From positions 1,550,001 to 1,614,000 of the forward strand of contig JAIXWF010000013.1 of the NCBI GenBank assembly GCA_027482185.1: DNA of 64,000 nt, in the 5' to 3' direction. This stretch comes from Opitutaceae bacterium. Its GTDB lineage: Bacteria; Verrucomicrobiota; Verrucomicrobiia; Opitutales; Opitutaceae. Within the stretch, counting starts at the first letter, position 1. The number at the start of each line of letters is the position of its first letter. The position numbers and the translations under genes were made by a program. The notes under the pieces are model-generated. The model was not told where the DNA came from and did no database searches. It saw only the letters and a list, made by a program, of their open reading frames with translations. Positions 55,396 to 62,734 of the stretch are shown piece after piece.

Positions 55396-56856
55396 ATGAA
55401 TTCTTCCTCCCGCTACGATGTCGCCATCATCGGCGCCGGCATGTCCGGCCTCGCCGCCGGCATCCGCCTGGCCCACTTCGGGAAACGCGTCTGCATCTTC
55501 GAACGCCACAACGCCGTCGGCGGTCTCAACGGCTTCTACAGCACCGACGGCCGCAAGTTCGACGTCGGCCTGCACGCGATGACCAACTTCGTGCGCCCCG
55601 GCGTCAAAGGCACGCCGCTCACGAAACTGCTCCGCCAGCTCCGCATCGACCGCGAGGAATTCGCCCTCTGCGAACAGAAACAATCCCGCGTCGCCTTCGG
55701 CCCCCGCGGCGAAACCTCCCTGCGTTTCACCAACGACTTCGCCGTCTTCGAGAGCGAGGTCGCCCGCGCCTTTCCCGCCCAGATCGACGGCTTCCGCGCC
55801 CTCGTCGCCGCCATCCGCGCCTACGACGACGTGTCCCTCGACGCCGCACCCGAATCCGCCCGCGCCATCGTCCGGCGCCATGTGTCCGATCCGCTCCTCG
55901 AGGACATGCTCTTCTGCCCGGTCATGTACTACGGCAGCGCCACCGAGCACGACATGGAGTTCGGCCAGTTCGTCATCATGTTCAAGGCCCTCTTCCTCGA
56001 GGGCTTCGCCCGGCCCTTCGACGGCGTCCGCGTCATCTTGCGTGTGCTCCTTGAAAAATATCGCGCCGCCGGCGGCGAGCGCCGCATGAAGTGCGGCGTC
56101 CGCCGCATCGTCGCCCAAGGCGGCCGCGCCGCCGTGCTCGTCCTCGACGACGGCACGGAAATCGTCGCCGACCACGTGATTTCGTCCATCGGTCTGCCGG
56201 AAACCGAAAAACTCATTGCCGAGGAAACAACGGCAACGTCCAACGCCGATGTTGGTTCCGCGGCAATGCCGGCCGCCGCCCCCGGCGCGCATTCGTTCGT
56301 CGAAACCATCACGATCCTCGACCGCCAACCCGCCGCGCTCGGCTGGGGCGACGACACGATCGTGTTCTTCAACGACTCGGCACGCTTCGACTACGCCTGC
56401 CCGCGCGAGTGGGTCGACATCCGCAGCGGCGTGATCTGCTTCCCGAACAACTTCGACTACGGCCCCGGGCGCGCTTTGCCCGAGGGCATTTTCCGCATCA
56501 CCTGCCTCGCCAAGCCCGGGCCGTGGTTCGCCGCCGCCGATGCCGAGTACCGCGCCGCCAAGACCGCGTGGTTTGCCGACGTTGCCCGCAGCGCGCGCCG
56601 GTTTCTCCCGCCCGTGGCCGACGCCGACCTCGCAGCCGCCACGATCGCGACCGATATGTTCACGCCGCGCACCATCGCCCGCTACACCGGCCACGTGAAC
56701 GGCGCGATCTATGGCGCGCCGCGCAAGGTTCGCGACGGCCGCACCGCGTTGTCCAATCTCTACCTTTGCGGCACCGACCAAGGCTTCCTCGGCATCACCG
56801 GCGCGATGCTCAGCGGCATCTCGATGGCCAACTATCACATCTTGCAAAAAGGGTAG
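55396..56856 (+). CDS. CrtI-like FAD-dependent oxidoreductase 1
   Basis: A 486-residue protein of the phytoene desaturase/CrtISO-like superfamily. The dinucleotide-binding DVAIIGAGMSGLAAGIRLAH (about 8-27) and GGLNGFYS start it; the C-terminal FAD-contact region is LYLCGTDQGFLGITGAMLSG (about 455-474). The substrate region (about 60-430) has no detailed match that I can place. No carotenoid genes (crtB/crtE) are in the window; the neighbours are acyl-chain enzymes, which suggests a lipid substrate. It may desaturate, isomerise or saturate double bonds. The next gene starts 25 bases downstream. Confidence 0.82.
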   Translation: MNSSSRYDVAIIGAGMSGLAAGIRLAHFGKRVCIFERHNAVGGLNGFYSTDGRKFDVGLHAMTNFVRPGVKGTPLTKLLRQLRIDREEFALCEQKQSRVAFGPRGETSLRFTNDFAVFESEVARAFPAQIDGFRALVAAIRAYDDVSLDAAPESARAIVRRHVSDPLLEDMLFCPVMYYGSATEHDMEFGQFVIMFKALFLEGFARPFDGVRVILRVLLEKYRAAGGERRMKCGVRRIVAQGGRAAVLVLDDGTEIVADHVISSIGLPETEKLIAEETTATSNADVGSAAMPAAAPGAHSFVETITILDRQPAALGWGDDTIVFFNDSARFDYACPREWVDIRSGVICFPNNFDYGPGRALPEGIFRITCLAKPGPWFAAADAEYRAAKTAWFADVARSARRFLPPVADADLAAATIATDMFTPRTIARYTGHVNGAIYGAPRKVRDGRTALSNLYLCGTDQGFLGITGAMLSGISMANYHILQKG

Positions 56857-56881
56857 GGGCGGCGCGGAATTTCCCCGCCCT

Positions 56882-57745
56882 ATGAAACTCACCACCCCGT
56901 TTGCGCTGTTCGCGTTCGTCGCCTCGGCGCTTGTCGCCGCCCCGGTTGCGGACTTCCGCCAGCACCTCGGCCTCCAGCTTTATTCCCTGCGCGAGCAGAC
57001 CAAGCAGAGCGCCACCGGCGCCCTCGATCTCGCGAAGAGCTACGGCGTCACCGAAGTCGAAACCGCCGGCACGGGCGGCATGCCCGCCGAGAAGTTTCTC
57101 GGGGAACTGAAATCCCGCGGCCTCAAACCCGTCAGCGCCCACGCCGGCTACGGTGCCCTGCAGAAGGACCTCGCCGCCGTCATCCGCGAAGCCAAGACGC
57201 TGGGCGTCACCTACGTGATCTGCCCGTACCCGAACGTCGGCAAAGACAAGCTGTTCTCCGAGGAAGTCGCCCGCAAAACGGCCGCCGACTTCAACGCTTG
57301 GGGCGAGGCCATGCGCAAGGAAGGTCTCCGCTTCGGCTACCACCCGCACGGCCTCGAATTCCGTCCGACCAACGCCGGCAACGGCGAGACGGTCTTCGAT
57401 ATCTTGGTCCGCGAAACCAAGCCCGAGTTCGTCTGCTTCCAGATGGACGTGTTCTGGGTCACGCATGCGGGCCAGGATCCGGTGAAGTTGCTGCAGAAGT
57501 ACCCCGACCGCTGGGTCTCGATTCACATCAAGGATATGCGCAAGGGCACGCTCACCGGCTTCCACACCGGCGGCACGCCGCCCACCGACAAGGTCACCGT
57601 CGGCCTCGGCCAGATCGACTGGCCCTCGATTCTGCGCACCGCCCAGACCCTCGGCATCCGGCACTATTTCCTCGAGGACGAAACGCCGACGCCGCTGCAG
57701 TGCATTCCCGACAGCCTGAAGTACCTCCGCGGCCTCTCGCTCTGA
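56882..57745 (+). CDS. Secreted sugar-phosphate isomerase-like TIM-barrel protein
   Basis: A 287-residue protein of the xylose isomerase-like TIM barrel (AP endonuclease 2) superfamily with an N-terminal signal peptide (about 1-20, FVASALVAAPV). Motifs: HLGLQLYSLREQTKQSATGA, AHAGYGAL, a YHPHGLEFRPTNAGNG metal-site strand, CFQMDVFWVTHAGQDPV and WVSIHIKDMRKGT, giving the His/Glu/Asp ligands of the metal site. Secreted members are abundant in Verrucomicrobia and related phyla; substrates are unknown sugars or cyclitols. Its presence between two FAD oxidoreductases is odd for the cluster and may be incidental. Confidence 0.82.
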   Translation: MKLTTPFALFAFVASALVAAPVADFRQHLGLQLYSLREQTKQSATGALDLAKSYGVTEVETAGTGGMPAEKFLGELKSRGLKPVSAHAGYGALQKDLAAVIREAKTLGVTYVICPYPNVGKDKLFSEEVARKTAADFNAWGEAMRKEGLRFGYHPHGLEFRPTNAGNGETVFDILVRETKPEFVCFQMDVFWVTHAGQDPVKLLQKYPDRWVSIHIKDMRKGTLTGFHTGGTPPTDKVTVGLGQIDWPSILRTAQTLGIRHYFLEDETPTPLQCIPDSLKYLRGLSL

Positions 57746-57767
57746 GGCGCGGCCGCAGGCCGCGCAG

Positions 57768-57853
57768 GTGAAAGCCGAACGTTGAAAGATGGGGTAACGT
57801 CCTCGCCTCCGGGCGGACTACCGGTCTTCCAACTTCGGTCTTTCAACCTTCAA
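57768..57853. repeat. Inverted heptad repeats between the TIM-barrel and second FAD gene
   Basis: Three heptads (GTGAAAG, CCGAACG, TTGAAAG) at 57768-57788 face four heptads (CTTCCAA, CTTCGGT, CTTTCAA, CCTTCAA) at 57826-57853. The arms are complementary (for example CGAACG-TTGAAAG against CTTTCAA...CGTTCG) and could fold into a hairpin. The rest of the 191-base gap contains nothing else recognisable. Confidence 0.6.
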
Positions 57854-57936
57854 CCGTTCGCCGCGCGCCTCCCGCGCGGCGAACCCAACATCCGCATTGC
57901 GCTGCGCGCGGACCGGCCTTCACTCTGCTCCTTTTC

Positions 57937-59397
57937 ATGGCTTACGACTGGCTCAAAGGTGTCGCCGACGAGTATGATGTGATCGTGATCGGCAGCGGCT
58001 TGGGCGGACTCACGGGCGCCAACGTGCTCGCGAAGGCCGGCCACAAGGTGCTGCTGCTCGAGCACCATTACCAATTCGGCGGACTCGCCACCTGGTTCAC
58101 GCGCAAGGGCGGCCACATCTTCGACATTTCGCTGCACGGCTTCCCTGTCGGCATGGTGAAGTCCTGCCGCAAATATTGGACCAAGGAAATCGCCGACTCG
58201 ATCGTCCAGCTGAAGGACATCCGTTTCGTCAATCCGCAGATGGACGTGTGGACCACGTTCACGCGCGAGGACTACACCCGCGTTCTCGTCGAGCAGTTCA
58301 AACTCGACCGCGCCCACGTCGAGAAGTTCTACGACCACCTCCGGGCGATGAACTTCTACGACAACAACCCGGAAACCACGGGCCAGATGCTCGAGCGGTT
58401 TTTCCCGGGCCGCGACGACGTGAAGCGCCTGCTGATGGAGCCCATCGCCTACGCCAACGGCTCCACGCTCGACGATCCCGCCATCACCTACGGCATCGTT
58501 TTCTCCAACTTCATGGGCTCGGGCGTCTACACGTTCCGCGGCGGCTCCGACTTGCTCATCGAGAAAATGGCCGACGAACTGCGCCGCAACGGCGTCGAGC
58601 TCCGCAAAAAGGTCCTCGTCCAAAGCATTCTCGTCGAGGAACGCGACGGGCGGAAGGTCGCCTGCGGAATCGTCGCCGGCAACGGCCGCGTCATCCGCGC
58701 CAAGGCCGTCCTCTCCAACGCCAACATCAAGAACACGATCTTCCGCCTGGCCGGGGAGGGGAGTTTTCCCGCCGACTACGTCGAGGCCGCGCGCGCCGTC
58801 CGCATCAACTCCAGCTCCTGCCAGGTCTACCTCGGCATCCGCAAGGGCGAGTCGATCCCGCACATCGGCGACCTCGTCTTCACCTCGGCCAACCCGACCT
58901 TCAGCAGCACCGAGCTCACCGCCTTCGACACCACGAGCCGCACGTTCTCTGTCTACTACCCGGACACGCGCCCCGGCTCCGACCGCTACACCGTCGTCGT
59001 GTCCTTGAACGGCCAATACGGCGATTGGGCCAAGCTTTCCGAGCCGGACTACGAGCGCGAGAAACAGCGCCTGATCGACGAGTCCGTCGCCGCCCTCGAG
59101 AAGTTCATCCCCGGCGTCGCCGCCAAGATCGATTGGACCGAAGCCGCCACGCCGCGCACCATCGAGCGTTACACCACGCACCTCGGCGGCACGTCCTTCG
59201 GTACCAAGTTCGAGGGCCTCAAAGTTTCGATGGACCTGCCTGACAAACTTCCCGGCCTCTACCACGCCGGCTCCGTCGGCATCATCATGTCCGGCTGGCT
59301 CGGCACCATCAACTACGGCGTCATCGTCGCCAACAAGATCGACAAACACCTCTTCCAGCTGAAGCAGGCCGCGCCCGCCGCCGTCGTCTCCCCATGA
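57937..59397 (+). CDS. CrtI-like FAD-dependent oxidoreductase 2
   Basis: A 486-residue second member of the CrtI/CrtISO superfamily, the same length as the first but clearly diverged: [20 protein letters not shown] (about 14-33), then [20 protein letters not shown], and at the C-terminus [20 protein letters not shown]. The [20 protein letters not shown] region is the typical FAD-domain insertion. It overlaps the FabZ-type gene by four bases (ATGA), tying it to acyl-chain chemistry. Confidence 0.83.
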   Translation: MAYDWLKGVADEYDVIVIGSGLGGLTGANVLAKAGHKVLLLEHHYQFGGLATWFTRKGGHIFDISLHGFPVGMVKSCRKYWTKEIADSIVQLKDIRFVNPQMDVWTTFTREDYTRVLVEQFKLDRAHVEKFYDHLRAMNFYDNNPETTGQMLERFFPGRDDVKRLLMEPIAYANGSTLDDPAITYGIVFSNFMGSGVYTFRGGSDLLIEKMADELRRNGVELRKKVLVQSILVEERDGRKVACGIVAGNGRVIRAKAVLSNANIKNTIFRLAGEGSFPADYVEAARAVRINSSSCQVYLGIRKGESIPHIGDLVFTSANPTFSSTELTAFDTTSRTFSVYYPDTRPGSDRYTVVVSLNGQYGDWAKLSEPDYEREKQRLIDESVAALEKFIPGVAAKIDWTEAATPRTIERYTTHLGGTSFGTKFEGLKVSMDLPDKLPGLYHAGSVGIIMSGWLGTINYGVIVANKIDKHLFQLKQAAPAAVVSP

Positions 59398-59849
59398 TCG
59401 CCATCACCGACCTCATCCCGCACCGGCCGCCGTTCCTCTTCGTCGACGAGATCGTCAGCCACGACGCAGCCGGCCTCGTCGCCAAGCGCACGTGGCGCGC
59501 GGAAGAGGACTTCTACAAAGGCCACTATCCCGGCGCCCCGATCACGCCCGGCGTGCTGCTCTGCGAAGCCGTTTTCCAGACCGCCGCCTGCTACATGGCC
59601 CTCAAGGCCCGCGCCGCCGGCGCCCAGCCCGGCGAGGGCGTGCCGCTCATCGCCAAGATCAGCGACGTCCGTTTCCGCAGCCCCGTCTATCCCGGCGACA
59701 CGATCACCCTCGAGGTGAAACAGAAGGACGCCATGGGCGGCTTCACCATGCTCTCCGGCAGCATCAAGAAAGCCGACGGCACCCGCGTCCTCAACGTCGA
59801 CTTCTCCGTCGCCTGGAAAACCCCGGCCGCCGTCCCGCCCGCGGCCTGA
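59394..59849 (+). CDS. FabZ-type 3-hydroxyacyl-ACP dehydratase
   Basis: A 151-residue hot-dog-fold dehydratase. [18 protein letters not shown] at the start, the catalytic His and the helix of [20 protein letters not shown] (about 43-62, with the Glu), and [20 protein letters not shown] are FabZ landmarks. It removes water from 3-hydroxyacyl-ACP. Placed between an FAD oxidoreductase and FabI, without fabA, lpxA or lpxD, so probably pathway-specific rather than the housekeeping copy. Confidence 0.9.
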   Translation: MIAITDLIPHRPPFLFVDEIVSHDAAGLVAKRTWRAEEDFYKGHYPGAPITPGVLLCEAVFQTAACYMALKARAAGAQPGEGVPLIAKISDVRFRSPVYPGDTITLEVKQKDAMGGFTMLSGSIKKADGTRVLNVDFSVAWKTPAAVPPAA

Positions 59850-59850
59850 C

Positions 59851-59878
59851 GTATCCGGTTTCCCGATTCCCGATGGCC
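59851..59878 (+). repeat. Heptad microrepeat over the fabI start
   Basis: Units GTATCCG, GTTTCCC, GATTCCC and GATGGCC; the last one contains the fabI start codon (59873). NNTTCCG-type family. No Shine-Dalgarno sequence separates repeat and start. Confidence 0.45.
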
Positions 59879-60685
59879 GATTTTCTCCAACTCGCCGGCA
59901 AACGCTTCGTCGTCTTCGGCGTCGCCAACCGCAAAAGCGTCGCCTGGTTCACCGCGAAGGCGCTGGAAGAGCAGGGGGCCGTCGTCATCTACAGCGTCCG
60001 CTCCGAGGCCCGCCGCAAGTCCCTGGAAACGCTCCTCGCCGGCAAGCCGGTCTTCCTCTGCGACGTCGAGCACGAGGGCGCCGCCGCCCGACTCGCCGCC
60101 GAGATCGCCGCCGCGGGCCACGGCCCGATCCACGGCCTCGTGCACTCGATCGCCTTCGCGAACTACAGCGAGGGCTTCAAACCGTTCCACGAGACCAAGC
60201 GCGCCGATTTCCTCCAAGCCACGGCCGTCTCGGCCTTTTCGCTCATCGAGGTGGCCCGCGCGTTCAAACCGTTCCTCGCGCCCGACGCCTCCGTCGTGAC
60301 CATCGGCATTTCGTCGCTGCTGGTGACGCCCGACAACTACGGCTACATGGGCCCGATCAAGGCCGCGCTCGAGTCGAGCGTGCGCTTCCTCGCCAAATCC
60401 TTCAGCGCCGACACCGCCGTCCGCTTCAACGCCGTCGGCGCCGGCCCGCTCAAAACCAGCGCCTCCGCCGGCATCCCCGGCTACCTCGAGAGCTACCTTT
60501 ACGCCGAGAAACTGACGTTCCGGAAACGCAATCTCTCGACCCAGGAAGTCGCCGACACCGTGCTCTTCCTCCTCAGCGGGCGCAGCAGCGGCATCAACGG
60601 CACCACCGTCGTCGTCGACGCCGGCCTCGGTTCCAATTACTTCGACGGCGAAATCGTGCGGCTCGCGATGCGGCCGGAACGCTGA
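59873..60685 (+). CDS. fabI: Enoyl-ACP reductase FabI
   Basis: A 270-residue short-chain dehydrogenase with FabI features: the N-terminal [19 protein letters not shown] cofactor loop, [19 protein letters not shown], the catalytic Tyr-x6-Lys in [20 protein letters not shown] and the [20 protein letters not shown] loop. It reduces enoyl-ACP with NAD(P)H, the last step of each elongation round. The upstream frame is a shadow of the FabZ gene. It is followed after 12 bases by the OleA gene. Confidence 0.92.
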   Translation: MADFLQLAGKRFVVFGVANRKSVAWFTAKALEEQGAVVIYSVRSEARRKSLETLLAGKPVFLCDVEHEGAAARLAAEIAAAGHGPIHGLVHSIAFANYSEGFKPFHETKRADFLQATAVSAFSLIEVARAFKPFLAPDASVVTIGISSLLVTPDNYGYMGPIKAALESSVRFLAKSFSADTAVRFNAVGAGPLKTSASAGIPGYLESYLYAEKLTFRKRNLSTQEVADTVLFLLSGRSSGINGTTVVVDAGLGSNYFDGEIVRLAMRPER

Positions 60686-60697
60686 GCCGCGCCGCGC

Positions 60698-61723
60698 ATG
60701 AAGTTCGAGCACGTCTGCATCGAAGCCCTCGCCGTCGCGCTGCCCGACGAAGTCTGGACCTCCGCCGACCTCGAGACGCGCCTGCGTCCCTTGTATGAAC
60801 GGCTGAAACTGCCGGAAGGGCGTCTGGAATTGATGACCGGCATCCGCGAGCGCCGCATGTGGGCGGCCGGCACGCGGCCGTCCGACGCCAGCGCCGCCGC
60901 CGGCCGCGCCGTCCTCGCGCAATCCGCGCTGGCCCCGGAGCAACTCGATCTCTTCATCCACGCGGCCGTGAGCCGCGACATGCTCGAGCCGGCGACCGCG
61001 TCGTTCGCGCACCGCAAGATCGGTCTGCCCGCCGCGACGCAGATCTTCGACGTCTCCAACGCGTGCCTCGGTTTCCTCAACGCGCTCACCGTCGCCGCCG
61101 GCCTGATCGAGTCCGGCCAGATCCGCGCCGCGTTGGTTGTATCCGGGGAAAACGGACGTCCGTTGGTCGAGCAGACGCTGCGCACGCTCGTCGAACGCCC
61201 GCTCACGCGGAACGAGATCAAACCTTTCTTCGCCAACCTCACGATCGGTTCCGGCGCCGTCGGCGCCGTGGTCTGCCATCGTTCCCTGGTGCAGGGCCGG
61301 CCGCACCGTCTCCTCGGCGGCATCGCCCGCGCCGCCACCCAGCACAGCGAGCTTTGCCAGGGCGACACCCACGGCGCCGAGGCGCTCGCGATGCAGACCG
61401 ACTCCGAGCAACTGCTCGTCGCCGGCGTCGCACTTGCTCAAGACACCTGGCGCGCGTTCACCGCGGAGCAGGGCGCCGCCTTCGACCGCTACATCTGCCA
61501 CCAGGTCGGCAGCGTGCACCGGCGCAAACTCTACGAGGCGCTCGGCCTCGACCTCGCGCGCGACTTCTCGACCTTCGAGACGCTCGGCAACACCGGCTCC
61601 GTCGCGCTGCCCGCCACCTTGGCCGGCGCCGTCGCCGCCGGAGCCGTAAAGCCCGGCGACCGCGTCGGCCTCCTCGGCATCGGCAGCGGGCTCAATTGCC
61701 TCATGCTGGCCCTCGAATGGTGA
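60698..61723 (+). CDS. oleA: OleA-type thiolase (head-to-head acyl condensation)
   Basis: A 341-residue thiolase-superfamily enzyme. Cys123 in FDVSNACLGFLNAL, His268 in YICHQVGSVHRR and Asn298 in TLGNTGSVALPATLA form the catalytic set. Glu97 in VSRDMLEPATASFAHRKIGL corresponds to the OleA general-base Glu (E117 in Xanthomonas) that distinguishes OleA from FabH, together with the ACLGFLN context. OleA joins two fatty acyl-CoA head to head to a 2-alkyl-3-keto acid in long-chain olefin synthesis. Directly followed by OleB. FabH is the alternative name an automatic call would give. Confidence 0.85.
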   Translation: MKFEHVCIEALAVALPDEVWTSADLETRLRPLYERLKLPEGRLELMTGIRERRMWAAGTRPSDASAAAGRAVLAQSALAPEQLDLFIHAAVSRDMLEPATASFAHRKIGLPAATQIFDVSNACLGFLNALTVAAGLIESGQIRAALVVSGENGRPLVEQTLRTLVERPLTRNEIKPFFANLTIGSGAVGAVVCHRSLVQGRPHRLLGGIARAATQHSELCQGDTHGAEALAMQTDSEQLLVAGVALAQDTWRAFTAEQGAAFDRYICHQVGSVHRRKLYEALGLDLARDFSTFETLGNTGSVALPATLAGAVAAGAVKPGDRVGLLGIGSGLNCLMLALEW

Positions 61724-62619
61724 CCGCGATGACGCCCGCTGTTTTGCCGGACTGGATCCGGCCCGAATACCCGTTTGCCCCGCAACGGTTCCGCACGCCC
61801 GGCGGCGTGGAGATGAGCTACCTCGACGAAGGCCCGCGCTCCGACGAGGCCGTCGTGATGGTCCACGGCAATCCGACGTGGTCCTACTATTACCGCCACC
61901 TGGTGCGCGCGCTTGCGTCCACGCACCGCTGCATCGTGCCCGACCACATCGGCATGGGGCTCTCGGAGAAGCCGGAATCGTACCCATACACATTGGCCAC
62001 GCGCATCGCCGACCTCGCGGCCTTGCTCGCGCACCTCGGGCTGAAGCGCCTGCACTTCGTCGTGCACGATTGGGGCGGGGCAATCGGGCTCGGCGTCGCC
62101 GGCAAGATGCCCGCCGCCGTCGGCCGCATCGTGATTCTCAATACCGCCGCGTTTCCGTCGCCCGACATTCCCGGCCGGATCGCCCTCTGCAAACTGCCGT
62201 TCCTTGGGCCGCTGCTCGTGCGCGGGGCCAACGGATTCGCGTGGCCGGCCACCTTCATGGCCATGCACCGCCGCGCACTTTCCGCCGACGAAAAACGGGG
62301 CTACCTGCTGCCGTACGGATCGTGGGCCGACCGCGTCGCCGTCAGCGCCTTCGTGCAGGACATCCCGATGCAGCCCGCGCACCCGACCTGGGCCGCGCTG
62401 GGCGAGGTGGCCGCCGGCCTGGCGCAGTTCCGCGACCGGCCCGTCCTCGCGGTGTGGGGCGGCCGCGATTTCTGTTTCAACGACGGGTTTCTGGCCCGGT
62501 GGCGCGAAATCTGGCCGCACGCGGACATCCGCCGCCTGGCCGATGCCGGCCACTACGTGCTCGACGATGCCCGCGAGGAAGCCGTGCCGCTGATCGCGTC
62601 GTTCCTCCGTCCCGCCTGA
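61717..62619 (+). CDS. oleB: OleB-type alpha/beta hydrolase (beta-lactone decarboxylase)
   Basis: A 300-residue haloalkane-dehalogenase-like hydrolase: oxyanion VMVHGNPTWSYYYRHLVRAL, nucleophile Asp118 in VVHDWGGAIGLG, catalytic His in ADAGHYVLDDA and a preceding acidic residue in WGGRDFCFN. In Ole pathways OleB decarboxylates a beta-lactone to the alkene; gene adjacency to OleA (7-base overlap) supports OleB over a true dehalogenase. In-frame starts at 61717, 61720 and 61729 are possible; the first is used. OleC and OleD do not follow. Confidence 0.82.
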   Translation: MVTAMTPAVLPDWIRPEYPFAPQRFRTPGGVEMSYLDEGPRSDEAVVMVHGNPTWSYYYRHLVRALASTHRCIVPDHIGMGLSEKPESYPYTLATRIADLAALLAHLGLKRLHFVVHDWGGAIGLGVAGKMPAAVGRIVILNTAAFPSPDIPGRIALCKLPFLGPLLVRGANGFAWPATFMAMHRRALSADEKRGYLLPYGSWADRVAVSAFVQDIPMQPAHPTWAALGEVAAGLAQFRDRPVLAVWGGRDFCFNDGFLARWREIWPHADIRRLADAGHYVLDDAREEAVPLIASFLRPA

Positions 62620-62706
62620 TAGGGCCATCCGCGTGGCTGCGAGCGCCAGCGAGCGGCTCCGAAGGTGAGGCGGCCGGCGAGTTTCGCGCCGAGCCTCAGG
62701 ATCGGT

Positions 62707-62734
62707 CTCTCAACCTTCAACTTTCAGCTTTCAA
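62707..62734. repeat. Heptad microrepeat over the malQ stop
   Basis: Four heptads, CTCTCAA, CCTTCAA, CTTTCAG and CTTTCAA, in a row; the malQ stop codon (62731-62733 on the minus strand) lies within the last unit. NNNTCAA/G family. The remaining part of the 111-base gap to oleB has no further feature. Confidence 0.6.

Noticed and set aside
57768-57853. CRISPR-like array
   Set aside because: Units are only seven bases, directly tandem with no spacers, and no cas genes occur.
55396-59397. Carotenoid biosynthesis cluster based on two CrtI-like enzymes
   Set aside because: No phytoene synthase, GGPP synthase or cyclase gene is nearby; the neighbours are ACP-dependent acyl-chain enzymes.
61717-62619. 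Haloalkane dehalogenase
   Set aside because: The Asp-His catalytic pattern is shared with OleB, and direct overlap with an OleA gene makes OleB more likely.
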